Shown one piece after another: positions 24,903 through 33,564 of a stretch of 36,273 bases of DNA. The stretch's first letter is position 1. Every line of letters starts with the position of its first letter. This DNA comes from Desulfobulbaceae bacterium (GTDB taxonomy: Bacteria > Desulfobacterota > Desulfobulbia > Desulfobulbales > VMSU01): positions 1 to 36,273 of the forward strand of contig JADGBM010000021.1 in the NCBI GenBank assembly GCA_015231515.1. The letters are read 5' to 3'. The translations under genes and the position numbers were made by a program. The notes beneath the pieces were generated by a model. The model was given only the letters and a program-made list of their open reading frames with translations. It was not told the DNA's origin and did not search any database.

Positions 24903-25988
24903 ATGATAGCTCTTTTCATGAATAATAAACGAGCAAGTACGGTTTTCTTGTTGTGTCTTGGGTTGGTCACCATATTGGTTCCTGTATTGAACCTAATGGT
25001 TGGGCCTGAGAATCCCTTGCATATCCCAACATATACCATGTCTATGTTTGGTAAATATTTAACGTATGCACTGCTGGCAGTTGCTGTTGACCTTGTCTGG
25101 GGATATCTCGGTATCCTGAGCTTGGGACATGGGGCTTTTTTTGCTCTAGGTGGCTACGCAATGGGCATGTATCTTATGCGTCAAATTGGCACAAGAGGAG
25201 TCTATGGAAATCCGGTTTTGCCCGATTTTATGGTTTTTTTAAATTGGGAACAGCTACCCTGGTTTTGGCAGGGTTTTCAATGGTTCTGGTTTGCAGTTTT
25301 AATGGCGGTTCTTGCCCCGACATTTTTGTCAATTTTCTTTGGGTGGTTTGCATTTCGTTCAAGAGTTACAGGCGTTTACCTATCGATTATCACCCAGGCC
25401 TTAACCTTTTCGCTGCTTCTGGCGTTCTTTAGAAATGAAATGGGTTTTGGCGGAAACAACGGGCTCACAGACTTTAAAGATATTCTTGGCTTTTCTTTGC
25501 AGTCAGATCTTACACGGGCAAGTTTATTTGTCGCCTCCGGGATTGCTTTGGGCCTGGGATACTTATGCTGTCAATACATCGTTAACTCAAAACTGGGCAG
25601 GGTCTGTACCGCCATTCGCGACTCAGAAAGTCGTGTACAGTTTATAGGGTACAAAATAGAAAACTTTAAACTGTGCATTTTTGCTTTTTCCGCCGCTTTG
25701 GCGGGCATTGCGGGCGCCTTATATGTGCCTCAGGTTGGGATTATCAATCCAACAGAATTTTCACCACTCAACTCTATTGAAATTGTTATTTGGGTTGCAG
25801 TTGGTGGGCGTGCCACGCTTTATGGGCCAGTGGTTGGAGCATTGCTAGTAAATTATGCAAAAAGCTTTTTGACGGCAGCTATGCCTGATGCCTGGCTTTT
25901 TGCCCTTGGAGCAATTTTTGTTATCGTAACTTTGTTTTTGCCCCATGGTGTTACCGGATTATTAAATAAAAGAAAGGCGGCTCAATAA
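24903..25988 (+). CDS. urtC: UrtC, urea ABC transporter permease
   Basis: This second membrane subunit has 361 residues and about ten hydrophobic segments. LVWGYLGILSLGHGAFFALGGY is the LivM/UrtC family signature, and the QLPWFWQGFQWFWFAVLMA loop is typical of UrtC. The C-terminal part has GIAGALYVPQVGIINP and EIVIWVAVGGRATLYGPVVGA, like an intact LivM, in contrast to the truncated LivM at the left edge. ATG 24903 is chosen: AAGGATT precedes it and the in-frame extension upstream to 24786 overlaps urtB. Its stop overlaps the urtD start (TAATG). Confidence 0.94.
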   Translation: MIALFMNNKRASTVFLLCLGLVTILVPVLNLMVGPENPLHIPTYTMSMFGKYLTYALLAVAVDLVWGYLGILSLGHGAFFALGGYAMGMYLMRQIGTRGVYGNPVLPDFMVFLNWEQLPWFWQGFQWFWFAVLMAVLAPTFLSIFFGWFAFRSRVTGVYLSIITQALTFSLLLAFFRNEMGFGGNNGLTDFKDILGFSLQSDLTRASLFVASGIALGLGYLCCQYIVNSKLGRVCTAIRDSESRVQFIGYKIENFKLCIFAFSAALAGIAGALYVPQVGIINPTEFSPLNSIEIVIWVAVGGRATLYGPVVGALLVNYAKSFLTAAMPDAWLFALGAIFVIVTLFLPHGVTGLLNKRKAAQ

Positions 25989-26818
25989 TGAATGCTCTTG
26001 ATAAATTTCGCCAGGCCTTTCGTCGAGACCAAGTCTATGACTTTCTCATCCCTGATATCCCGCCTGATCTTGATGTTACCCACGGTATAATTCTTTATTT
26101 AGAAGATATATCTGTCTCGTTTGACGGATTTAAAGCTATTGATAACTTGAACTTATATATTGGCGATGGTGAATTGCGCTGCATTATTGGTCCAAATGGG
26201 GCGGGTAAAACCACCATGATGGATATCATAACCGGTAAAACCAAACCAGATTGCGGTAAAGCCTGGTTCGGGCAGAGTATCGACCTTCTTAAACTCTCTG
26301 AACCAGAAATTGCTCAAACTGGAATTGGCAGAAAATTTCAGAAACCAACAGTTTTTGAAAACCACACAGTCTGTGAAAATCTTGAACTGGCAATGTCGTG
26401 CAATAAAGGTGTTTTCCCAACTCTTTTTGCCAAGTTATCGGGCGAACAGAGAGATTATATTGCTGAAGTTCTTGAGCTAATTGGTTTAACTGAAATAACA
26501 TACCACCGTGCTGGCTCACTGTCCCATGGGCAGAAACAATGGCTGGAGATTGGCATGCTGCTCATGCAGAAACCCAAACTACTGTTAGTCGACGAGCCTG
26601 TTGCCGGGATGACCCATCAGGAGATGGATCGTACCGCTGAACTCCTTACTTCACTGGCCGGGGATAGATCTGTTGTTGTCGTTGAACATGATATGGACTT
26701 TGTGCGCTCAATTGCCCAAACAGTGACAGTCCTTCATCAGGGGAGTATTTTGGCAGAGGGAAGTATGGATGAAATCCAGAATGACCAACGGGTTATACAG
26801 GTTTACCTGGGAGAATAA
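25988..26818 (+). CDS. urtD: UrtD, urea ABC transporter ATP-binding protein
   Basis: This 276-residue cytoplasmic ATPase has Walker A GPNGAGKTTMMDI near residue 68. GIGRKFQKPTVFENHTVCEN is a UrtD hallmark. Signature LSHGQKQWLEIGMLL and Walker B LLLVDEPVAGMTHQE follow, and the H-loop is VVVVEHDMDFV. The N-terminal 40 residues extend beyond LivG, which is usual for UrtD. The ATG overlaps the urtC stop by one base, so translation is coupled. Confidence 0.95.
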   Translation: MNALDKFRQAFRRDQVYDFLIPDIPPDLDVTHGIILYLEDISVSFDGFKAIDNLNLYIGDGELRCIIGPNGAGKTTMMDIITGKTKPDCGKAWFGQSIDLLKLSEPEIAQTGIGRKFQKPTVFENHTVCENLELAMSCNKGVFPTLFAKLSGEQRDYIAEVLELIGLTEITYHRAGSLSHGQKQWLEIGMLLMQKPKLLLVDEPVAGMTHQEMDRTAELLTSLAGDRSVVVVEHDMDFVRSIAQTVTVLHQGSILAEGSMDEIQNDQRVIQVYLGE

Positions 26819-26819
26819 A

Positions 26820-27515
26820 ATGCTCTATATTGAAAAGCTAAACCAGTTATACGGTGAGAGTCATACCCTCTGGGATTTGGATCTCCATGTTGAAAAGGGG
26901 AAATGCACCTGCCTCATGGGGAGAAATGGAGTAGGTAAGACAACTCTTCTCCAATGCATCATGGGGTTGCTTCCTGTTTCCTCTGGAAAAATCCTTTTTA
27001 ATAGTGACGATTTGGTCAAAAAACCTGCAGAACAGAGGGCAAGGCTCGGTATTGGCTTTGTGCCCCAGGGACGGCAAATATTTCCTTTGTTAACCGTGGA
27101 AGAAAATTTAAAAATTGGTCTCGATACGGGAAAAAGTAAAAGAAAAGCAATCCCTGAAAGAATTTTTGACCTTTTCCCGGTATTGCAGGAAATGCTTGAT
27201 CGACGGGGCGGGGATCTCTCTGGCGGTCAGCAACAACAGTTGGCAATTGGCAGAGCCCTGGTTCTGGAACCGACCCTCTTGATTCTTGATGAACCAACAG
27301 AAGGGATTCAGCCCAATATTGTCAATGAAATTGGCGATATCATCATAAAGCTAAACCGAGAAGAAGGGGTTACCGTTTTGCTCGTTGAGCAAAAACTAAA
27401 ATTTGCGCGAAGAGTTGCCGATAATTTTACGTTGTTGGATAAGGGGCGTGGGGTGGCAAACGGTCCCATTGCCGATTTAAATGAAGAGCTAATAAATCAA
27501 TATTTAAAAGTATGA
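26820..27515 (+). CDS. urtE: UrtE, urea ABC transporter ATP-binding protein
   Basis: This second ATPase has 231 residues. It opens MLYIEKLNQLYGESHTLW, with Walker A GRNGVGKTTLLQC near residue 36. IGFVPQGRQIFPLLTV is the UrtE/LivF switch region. Signature LSGGQQQQLAIGRAL and Walker B LLILDEPTEGIQP follow. ATG 26820 is chosen because the family starts here, one base after the urtD stop; GGGAG precedes it. The stop is 11 bases before the likely ureD start, which directly links transporter and enzyme genes. Confidence 0.95.
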   Translation: MLYIEKLNQLYGESHTLWDLDLHVEKGKCTCLMGRNGVGKTTLLQCIMGLLPVSSGKILFNSDDLVKKPAEQRARLGIGFVPQGRQIFPLLTVEENLKIGLDTGKSKRKAIPERIFDLFPVLQEMLDRRGGDLSGGQQQQLAIGRALVLEPTLLILDEPTEGIQPNIVNEIGDIIIKLNREEGVTVLLVEQKLKFARRVADNFTLLDKGRGVANGPIADLNEELINQYLKV

Positions 27516-27526
27516 GATAGGCCAAA

Positions 27527-28405
27527 TTGACCTCATTACCAAATTGCAGTGAAGAGACTTTGGGCAGTAACTCTTCTGGATGGTTGGCAGGCCTGGAGTT
27601 AGAGTTTTATGTCGCTGAACAAAAAACGGTTTCACGACAGGTACGACACCATGGCCCTCTTCAGACACAGCGTTCTTTTTACCCCGAAGGCGATGATGTG
27701 TGTCATACCTATATTCTCCATCCTCCGGGAGGGGTTGTTGGTGGCGACCAGCTTAAAATAAAAGTGCGTATGCATGAGGGCGCAAATGCTTTAGTGACAA
27801 CGCCTGCCGCTGGTAAGTTTTATAGAAGTGCAGGTTCAAAGTCTTTGGTCAGTCAAAAAATGATAGTTGGGAATAATGCAGTGCTGGAGTGGCTGCCCCA
27901 GGAAAATATTATCTATAATCAGGCAAAGGCCTCTCAGACAACCAATATTGAGTTGGGGAAAAATTCTTGTTTTTTAGGTTGGGAGATATGTTGTTTAGGG
28001 TTAGCTGCTTCAAAAGAACCTTTTGAAGCAGGACTCTTCCACCAGACATTTAATGTCTGGCAAGATGGTGTTCCTCTTTTAGTAGAACGCTCCTGCTTTG
28101 AAACGGACTCGGCAATGCTAAAGGCGGCATGGGGACTGAGGAACTGCTCGGTCGTCGGAACCTTAATCTGTAGTCGGATTCCAAATGATAAAACAAAATC
28201 ACTTCTTAATGAAATTAGATCTGCTGTGGCAGCTGTAACAGAAGATGACCTCTTTAGTGTAACAACCGTCAGTGGCATGATTGTGTGCCGTTACCTTGGT
28301 GACCATGCCTATAAAGCACGGAAATGTTTTGTTGTTGCCTGGAAAATATTACGAGAAAGCGTGCTTGGCCGCTCAGCATGTTTGCCGAGAATTTGGAATA
28401 CATAG
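27527..28405 (+). CDS. ureD: UreD (UreH), urease accessory protein
   Basis: This 292-residue scaffold protein forms the UreDFG complex that loads nickel into urease. Family features are HHGPLQTQRSFYPEGD, YILHPPGGVVGGDQL, TTPAAGKFYRS and LEWLPQENIIYN. The first in-frame ATG lies well inside the conserved region, so the start is probably the TTG at 27527, with GAGATAGG just upstream; another TTG in the first 25 codons is possible. Two adjacent perfect hairpins (28005-28031 and 28042-28060) are embedded in a stretch conserved at protein level (FEAGLFHQTFNVWQDG). It leads the urease genes, as in many ureDABCEFG operons. Confidence 0.93.
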   Translation: MTSLPNCSEETLGSNSSGWLAGLELEFYVAEQKTVSRQVRHHGPLQTQRSFYPEGDDVCHTYILHPPGGVVGGDQLKIKVRMHEGANALVTTPAAGKFYRSAGSKSLVSQKMIVGNNAVLEWLPQENIIYNQAKASQTTNIELGKNSCFLGWEICCLGLAASKEPFEAGLFHQTFNVWQDGVPLLVERSCFETDSAMLKAAWGLRNCSVVGTLICSRIPNDKTKSLLNEIRSAVAAVTEDDLFSVTTVSGMIVCRYLGDHAYKARKCFVVAWKILRESVLGRSACLPRIWNT

Positions 28406-28486
28406 CCAGAACATTCAATAAATTATTTTGGATAGTTTGTTTACAATCAATGACGTTGTCCGAGTCAAAAATTAGAGAGGAATCGT

Positions 28487-28804
28487 ATGGAATTAACTCC
28501 TAGGGAAAAAGATAAGTTACTTCTTTTTACTGCAGGTTTACTTGCAGAACGACGAAAGGCTCGTGGCTTAAAACTCAATTATCCAGAAGCCATTGCCTTT
28601 ATTTCTGCTGCGGTTTTAGAAGGCGCTCGTGACGGAAAAACCGTTGAAGAGTTAATGGATTATGGTGCCACCTTGCTCACCACTGCTGATGTTATGGGTG
28701 GTATTGCAGAGATGGTTACAGAGGTTCAGGTTGAGGCAACATTTCCTGACGGCACCAAACTGGTGACTGTCCATGATCCGATCAAACAAGGAGCGACATC
28801 ATGA
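28487..28804 (+). CDS. ureA: Urease gamma subunit
   Basis: This is the smallest structural subunit of the nickel enzyme urease, 105 residues. It opens [21 protein letters not shown], then [21 protein letters not shown] and a [18 protein letters not shown] block, all diagnostic. AGAGAGGAA precedes the ATG, which is 81 bases after the ureD stop, the largest gap inside the urease block. Its stop overlaps ureB by four bases (ATGA). Separate gamma, beta and alpha genes are the common bacterial arrangement, as opposed to fused forms such as in Helicobacter. Confidence 0.97.
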   Translation: MELTPREKDKLLLFTAGLLAERRKARGLKLNYPEAIAFISAAVLEGARDGKTVEELMDYGATLLTTADVMGGIAEMVTEVQVEATFPDGTKLVTVHDPIKQGATS

Positions 28805-29109
28805 TACCAGGAGAGATGTTTCTTGCGAGCCAAGAGATTGAGCTTAACGCTGATCGCCCTAGCCACCGAATACTTGTTGCCAACACAGGTGATAGGCCTG
28901 TGCAGGTTGGTTCCCATTACCATTTTTATGAGGTGAACAGCGCCCTTGAGTTTGATCGTGATGAGGCGCTTGGGTGTCGATTAAATATTCCGTCTGGTAC
29001 TGCCGTTCGCTTTGAACCAGGACAAAGTCGTGAAGTCGAGCTAATTCGTTTTGCCGGGGATTTAAACATATATGGTTTTAACGGCAAAATAATGGGAGGA
29101 GTCAAATAA
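28801..29109 (+). CDS. ureB: Urease beta subunit
   Basis: The 102-residue beta-barrel subunit of urease packs with UreA and UreC in a trimer of ABC units. It opens [17 protein letters not shown] and has [18 protein letters not shown] and the closing [18 protein letters not shown]. It starts within the ureA stop (ATGA) and its own stop overlaps the ureC ATG by one base (TAATG), so the three structural subunits are tightly coupled and should be made in equal amounts. Confidence 0.97.
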   Translation: MIPGEMFLASQEIELNADRPSHRILVANTGDRPVQVGSHYHFYEVNSALEFDRDEALGCRLNIPSGTAVRFEPGQSREVELIRFAGDLNIYGFNGKIMGGVK

Positions 29110-30812
29110 TGGCATCTATCGACCGAAAAAGTTATGCCGACATGTATGGCCCGACAACAGGCGATCGTATCAGGCTTGCTGATACCGAACTCATAATCGA
29201 GGTTGAAAAGGATTTTACCGTCTACGGTGAAGAGGTAAAGTTTGGCGGCGGAAAGGTTATCCGTGATGGTATGGGGCAGAGTCAGCTTGGCACCGAGTAT
29301 GCGATGGATACAGTAATAACCAATGCCCTTATCCTGGATCATTGGGGAATTGTAAAAGCTGATGTGGGTCTGAAGCTTGGCCGCATTGCTGGCATCGGTA
29401 AAGCCGGAAACCCTGACACCCAGCCAGGCGTTGATATTATAATCGGACCGGGAACTGAAATTATTGCTGGTGAAGGGTTAATTCTAACCGCTGGTGGCTT
29501 AGACTCTCACATTCATTTTATCTGTCCGCAACTTGCAGAAGAGGCTCTTGCTTCAGGTGTAACCACCATGCTTGGCGGTGGTACAGGACCAGCAGCCGGA
29601 ACAAATGCCACTACCTGCACTCCCGGGCCATGGCATATGGAAAGGATGCTTCAGGCAGCAGATGAACTACCTGTGAATATAGGTTTCTTAGGAAAAGGCA
29701 ATGCCAGCCTACCAGAAGCGCTTGTTGAGCAGGTCCGTGCCGGGGCAATGGGCTTAAAACTTCATGAAGATTGGGGCACAACTCCGGCCGCTATAGATAA
29801 TTGTCTCAGTGTTGCTGAAGAGTATGACATTCAAGTGGCAATCCATACTGACACCTTAAACGAATCCGGGTTTGTCGAAAATACGTTGGCAGCCTTTAAG
29901 GGCAGAACAATTCATGCCTACCACACAGAAGGTGCTGGTGGTGGCCATGCTCCGGACATAATCAAGGCTTGCGGAGATGAAAATGTCCTTCCCTCATCGA
30001 CAAATCCAACCCGACCATACACCCATAATACGGTGGCGGAACATTTAGATATGCTCATGGTTTGCCATCATCTCGATCCTGCTATCCCAGAAGATGTGGC
30101 CTTTGCTGACTCCAGGATTAGGCGCGAAACAATTGCCGCTGAAGATATCCTCCATGATTTAGGGGCATTTAGTATGATTGCGTCTGACTCTCAGGCAATG
30201 GGTCGAGTCGGTGAGGTAATTTGTCGAACCTGGCAAACTGCTCATAAGATGAAGGTGCAGCGTGGGGTTCTCTCAGAAGACAGCTCACGAAATGATAATT
30301 TTCGGGCTAAACGCTATGTGGCAAAATACACAATTAACCCAGCCATTGCCCACGGCATAAGCAATGAAGTCGGGTCTGTTGAAGTCGGTAAACTTGCTGA
30401 TTTAGTCTTATGGAAACCAGCTTTTTTTGGTGCAAAACCCGCCATGATCATTAAGGGTGGGATGATCGTTATGGCTCCAATGGGTGACCCAAATGCATCA
30501 ATTCCAACGCCTCAACCGGTGCATTATCGTTACATGTTTGGGGCATTAGGAAGAGCTAAGCATAAATCTTCGGTCAGTTTTGTCTCAAAGGCTGCGGTCG
30601 AAGCAAAAATTGATAGTGTCTACGGGCTCCAGAAGAAAATTATCGCCTCAGTCAACAACAGGACTATCAAAAAAAGCTCGATGATACACAACCATTATTT
30701 GCCGGTCATTGAAGTTGACTCACAAACCTATGAGGTCCGTGCCGATGGCGAGTTATTGATTTGTGAGCCTGCTACGGTACTTCCTTTAGCCCAACGATAT
30801 TATTTATTTTAA
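29109..30812 (+). CDS. ureC: Urease alpha (catalytic) subunit
   Basis: This 567-residue catalytic subunit is identical in length to Klebsiella UreC and hydrolyses urea to ammonia and carbamate. All nickel-centre residues are in place by alignment: His134 and His136 (SHIHFICPQ), the carbamylated Lys217 ([12 protein letters not shown]), His246 ([12 protein letters not shown]), His272 ([15 protein letters not shown]) and Asp360 ([11 protein letters not shown]). The mobile flap with Cys319 (MVCHHLDP) is also intact. The C-terminus LAQRYYLF matches. It should therefore be an active enzyme if nickel is loaded. Confidence 0.98.
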   Translation: MASIDRKSYADMYGPTTGDRIRLADTELIIEVEKDFTVYGEEVKFGGGKVIRDGMGQSQLGTEYAMDTVITNALILDHWGIVKADVGLKLGRIAGIGKAGNPDTQPGVDIIIGPGTEIIAGEGLILTAGGLDSHIHFICPQLAEEALASGVTTMLGGGTGPAAGTNATTCTPGPWHMERMLQAADELPVNIGFLGKGNASLPEALVEQVRAGAMGLKLHEDWGTTPAAIDNCLSVAEEYDIQVAIHTDTLNESGFVENTLAAFKGRTIHAYHTEGAGGGHAPDIIKACGDENVLPSSTNPTRPYTHNTVAEHLDMLMVCHHLDPAIPEDVAFADSRIRRETIAAEDILHDLGAFSMIASDSQAMGRVGEVICRTWQTAHKMKVQRGVLSEDSSRNDNFRAKRYVAKYTINPAIAHGISNEVGSVEVGKLADLVLWKPAFFGAKPAMIIKGGMIVMAPMGDPNASIPTPQPVHYRYMFGALGRAKHKSSVSFVSKAAVEAKIDSVYGLQKKIIASVNNRTIKKSSMIHNHYLPVIEVDSQTYEVRADGELLICEPATVLPLAQRYYLF

Positions 30813-30838
30813 CCCTTGAAGGTGAGTTGGATGCATCC

Positions 30839-31288
30839 ATGATTAAAATACATACGATTCTTGACTCAGGTAAGAAAGATATCGTCCCTGATGGAATAGT
30901 AACTCTTGAATACGCAAAGCGCCAAAAGTGTACCCAAAGAGTCATGCTTGACAGCGGTGACGAAGTTGGACTGATGTTGCCCCGTGGCACTGTGCTTCAC
31001 GATGGTGATATGCTGGAAGCAGACAACGGCTGGATAATTAGGGTATGTGCCGCAAAAGAAGCGCTTTCTGTCGCAACCTGCCAAGACCCTGATCTTTTTG
31101 CAAGGGCCTGCTACCATTTGGGTAATCGTCATGCGCCTGCACAAATTTGCCAAAACATCCTATCGTACCAGCATGATCACGTTCTTGACGATATGCTTAT
31201 TGGCTTAGGGCTCTCAGTTCACCTTGAGTCCGCACCATTTTCACCTGAGAATGGTGCCTATCATAACAATAGCAGCCATAACCATTGA
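30839..31288 (+). CDS. ureE: UreE, urease nickel metallochaperone
   Basis: This 149-residue protein binds Ni(II) and passes it to UreG. It opens MIKIHTILDSG. The central LPRGTVLHDGDMLEADNGW and the nickel-site region YHLGNRHAPAQI are family features. The C-terminus ends with a short histidine-rich tail (HNNSSHNH), shorter than Klebsiella's. The ATG at 30839 is chosen; a TTG at 30827 is possible but sits right against AAGGTGAG. It ends in an overlap with ureF (TGATG). A near-perfect hairpin (31232-31257, 11 pairs with one G-T) lies in the coding region. Confidence 0.93.
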   Translation: MIKIHTILDSGKKDIVPDGIVTLEYAKRQKCTQRVMLDSGDEVGLMLPRGTVLHDGDMLEADNGWIIRVCAAKEALSVATCQDPDLFARACYHLGNRHAPAQICQNILSYQHDHVLDDMLIGLGLSVHLESAPFSPENGAYHNNSSHNH

Positions 31289-31998
31289 TGCCAAAAGCAA
31301 CTATGCCGAACACAACGAACTCTTTTCCCGGGGTGTCTCAACGTCTTCGACTTCTACAGTTAGCTAGTCCATCTCTTCCAGTTGGAGGGTATGCTTATTC
31401 TCGGGGAATGGAGTACGCTGTAGAGACTGGTTGGCTGACATGTGAAAATGATACATCCACCTGGATTTTTGGCCTTCTTGATAATGCTTTTGCTCGGACG
31501 GATATCCCCATATTGAAAAGGATATACAAAGCTTGGCTGGATGATGACATTGACTCAGTACATTATTGGAACAACTATTTATTTGCTATGCGGGAGTCTG
31601 CTGAATTTCAGTTTGAAGAGGCTAATATGGGCAAGGCTCTCGCGCGCCTGTTGGTAAGTCTTGATTTTACTGAAGCACGTGAATGGCAGTTACAAAAAAA
31701 CGCTTCATTTGCTTGTCTTTTTGCTCTCGCCGCTGTGCGTTGGCAGATATCGCTCGAGGATAGCTGTTGCGGTTATGTGTGGGCCTGGCTTGAAAACCAG
31801 GTTGCAGCAGCGATAAAGCTGGTTCCTTTAGGGCAGACGTCTGGCCAAATAATTCTGTCCGGGGCAATTGCCCATGTGGAAAAATCCTTACAGACAGGGC
31901 TTAGCATAAGCGATGATGAAATTGGCTATGCTGCGCCTGCTCTGGCTATGGCGAGTGCCTTCCACGAGACGCAACACACAAGACTTTTCCGATCATAA
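31288..31998 (+). CDS. ureF: UreF, urease accessory protein
   Basis: This all-helical accessory protein has 236 residues and works with UreD and UreG in urease activation. [25 protein letters not shown], split across the first 60 residues, is the family signature (LPVGxFxxSxGLE). [12 protein letters not shown] near residue 185 is also conserved. ATG 31288 overlaps the ureE stop (TGATG), so the two are coupled. It ends 19 bases before ureG. No irregularity was seen. Confidence 0.93.
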   Translation: MPKATMPNTTNSFPGVSQRLRLLQLASPSLPVGGYAYSRGMEYAVETGWLTCENDTSTWIFGLLDNAFARTDIPILKRIYKAWLDDDIDSVHYWNNYLFAMRESAEFQFEEANMGKALARLLVSLDFTEAREWQLQKNASFACLFALAAVRWQISLEDSCCGYVWAWLENQVAAAIKLVPLGQTSGQIILSGAIAHVEKSLQTGLSISDDEIGYAAPALAMASAFHETQHTRLFRS

Positions 31999-32017
31999 AA
32001 ATATTGAGGAGTATCAG

Positions 32018-32632
32018 ATGAATAACAGACAACCTTTGCGTCTTGGTATTGGCGGTCCTGTAGGTTCTGGCAAGACGGCACTTATTGAACTTTTATGCCA
32101 CGCCCTGCGAGATACATATCAAATAGCCGTGGTTACTAATGATATTTACACACGAGAAGATGCGGAATTTCTAACCAGAAAGAAAGCGTTGAGCCCTGAT
32201 CGAATCATAGGGGTTGAAACAGGTGGTTGCCCTCATACCGCAATCAGAGAGGATGCATCAATGAACTTGGCGGCAGCCGACGAGCTGAGCCTGCGCTTTC
32301 CTGATCTCGATTTTATCATAGTTGAAAGCGGCGGGGATAATCTTAGTGCTACATTTAGTCCCGAGCTTGCGGATTTAACAATTTATGTGATTGATGTAGC
32401 CGCTGGTGAGAAAATTCCACGAAAAGGCGGACCAGGAATTACTCGATGTGATCTTCTTGTCATCAACAAGATTGACCTTGCCCCCATGGTTGGAGCCTCC
32501 CTTGAAGTAATGGAGCGCGACACAATTACAATGCGAGGTGAGCTACCTTTCGTGTTTACCAATCTTAAGACAAAAAAAGGCCTTGATACTGTAATAGAGT
32601 TTATCGTGCACCAAGGAATGCTTAATGCGTAA
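32018..32632 (+). CDS. ureG: UreG, urease accessory GTPase
   Basis: This 204-residue SIMIBI-class GTPase drives nickel insertion. The P-loop [11 protein letters not shown] lies at residues 12-22. The nickel-binding CPH motif is Cys71-His73 ([13 protein letters not shown]). [18 protein letters not shown] and the guanine-specificity motif NKIDLAP follow. The ATG at 32018 is preceded by TTGAGGAG; the in-frame extension upstream overlaps ureF and does not match the family. It is the last gene of the operon. No strong terminator follows. Confidence 0.96.
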   Translation: MNNRQPLRLGIGGPVGSGKTALIELLCHALRDTYQIAVVTNDIYTREDAEFLTRKKALSPDRIIGVETGGCPHTAIREDASMNLAAADELSLRFPDLDFIIVESGGDNLSATFSPELADLTIYVIDVAAGEKIPRKGGPGITRCDLLVINKIDLAPMVGASLEVMERDTITMRGELPFVFTNLKTKKGLDTVIEFIVHQGMLNA

Positions 32633-32914
32633 GTGAATATATACTCCATGACTGACGGATTAAGCAGTCGAGCGAAGACAGGGCATAATATTTGTGAATA
32701 ATCGGAGATAAATTTCAGGATTGAAACTGATTTTGCTATTTAGTATAAATTGAATTTTGCAAGCATGCTATTGTCACAAAACTAAGTTGGATTATGTAAG
32801 CAATCGAGTATGTCTTCTTGAGAATCGTGGTATTCTGTCCCTGATTGTTTCTTTTACATTCATAGCTTGGGGTGGTCAATTTTCGGTTGTCATCTCTAAA
32901 AAGCTTGTTTTTTT

Positions 32915-32941
32915 ACCACAGAGGGCACAGAGAGCACAGAG
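32915..32941 (+). repeat. Three 9-bp tandem CACAGAG repeats
   Basis: ACCACAGAG, GGCACAGAG and AGCACAGAG lie head to tail. This kind of sequence recurs between genes in many bacterial genomes and may mark the edge of a larger repeat that includes the next element at 32981. Confidence 0.75.
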
Positions 32942-32980
32942 AACAGCGCGTTGCAAGGGTCTTCACCTACGCACTCTCTC

Positions 32981-33079
32981 CGTCACTGCGAGGAGCGAAG
33001 CGACGCGGCAGTCCAGAAACATGGTGCCAAAACCAAGTAACATCTGGATTGCTTCACTCCGTTCGCAAAGACATAGTGG
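32981..33079 (+). repeat. Imperfect palindromic (REP/MITE-like) element
   Basis: The left arm CACTGCGAGGAGCGAAGCGA...GGCAGTCCAG (32984-33016) and the right arm CTGGATTGC...CGTTCGCAAAGACA (33043-33073) are imperfect reverse complements around about 26 bases. The sequence strongly resembles the widespread GTCATTGCGAGGAGCGAAGC repeats of Gram-negative bacteria. Confidence 0.7.
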
Positions 33080-33104
33080 ACCTTTCTGCGATCTTATACC
33101 AGCA

Positions 33105-33205
33105 AAAGTCAAAAGCGGACTTGACCCCTTGTCTTGCTAAAGTCAAAAGTGGACTTGACCCCTTGTCTTGCTGACCCCTTGTCTTGCTTGACCCCTTGTC
33201 TTGTT
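33105..33205 (+). repeat. Tandem 34-bp repeats plus two 17-bp partial copies
   Basis: Two 34-base units (33105-33138 and 33139-33172) beginning AAAGTCAAAAG and ending GACCCCTTGTCTTGCT differ by one base. Two shorter copies of the right half, GACCCCTTGTCTTG plus 2-3 bases, follow at 33173 and 33190. There are no spacers, so it is not a CRISPR array. Confidence 0.9.
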
Positions 33206-33275
33206 GAGGTGTTCTTGCAGACTATTTTCTGGAAAAGGGTACCAACTACAGATCTTCCTGTTGAGCCCGTCTTCT

Positions 33276-33464
33276 TTATCCGTTATCACTTAATTTATCG
33301 ACCACTCCACCTGTCGGGAGATTTTTATCTTCCTGTAGTCCTTTTTTAAAGGAACTAATTCCCTTGCCAAGTCCTGCGCCGAGCTCCGGTAATCTTTTGC
33401 CGCCAAACACCAAAAATGCAATACCCAGGATTACTACTAATTCTGTTGTTCCTAATCCGAACAT
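33276..33464 (-). CDS. tatA: Sec-independent translocase TatA/TatE family protein
   Basis: This 62-residue protein has one N-terminal membrane helix (ELVVILGIAFLVFG), the hinge and amphipathic helix (GGKRLPELGAGLGKGISSFKKG) and a short acidic tail, as in TatA pores. The Glu of TTELVVIL is at the expected place. ATG 33464 is preferred because AAGGTG lies 6 bases upstream; a GTG three codons earlier is possible. It lies about 100 bases downstream of a Tat-exported cytochrome gene on the same strand, which suggests coexpression of pore and cargo. TatB and TatC are not in the window. Confidence 0.92.
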   Translation of the reverse strand: MFGLGTTELVVILGIAFLVFGGKRLPELGAGLGKGISSFKKGLQEDKNLPTGGVVDKLSDNG

Positions 33465-33564
33465 AGTGTTCACCTTAATAAGGAGAAAAATTTATATAGG
33501 GCACAAGGAGGAGTTGCCCCCAAGTGCCCATAACAACGAACTATTATCTTCTTTACATTAAACT

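Larger units (their letters stand above)
32633..33275. other. Repeat-rich non-coding gap after the urea operon
   Basis: The 640 bases between ureG and tatA hold three different repeat structures (32915, 32981, 33105), each listed separately. Open frames here translate the repeats and match no family known to me. No tRNA, terminator or transposase was recognised. Confidence 0.7.

Noticed and set aside
33105-33205. Tandem repeats considered as a CRISPR array
   Set aside because: Units abut without spacers and no cas gene is present.
32757-33349. Open frames across the repeat-rich gap
   Set aside because: They translate tandem and palindromic repeats and match no protein family.
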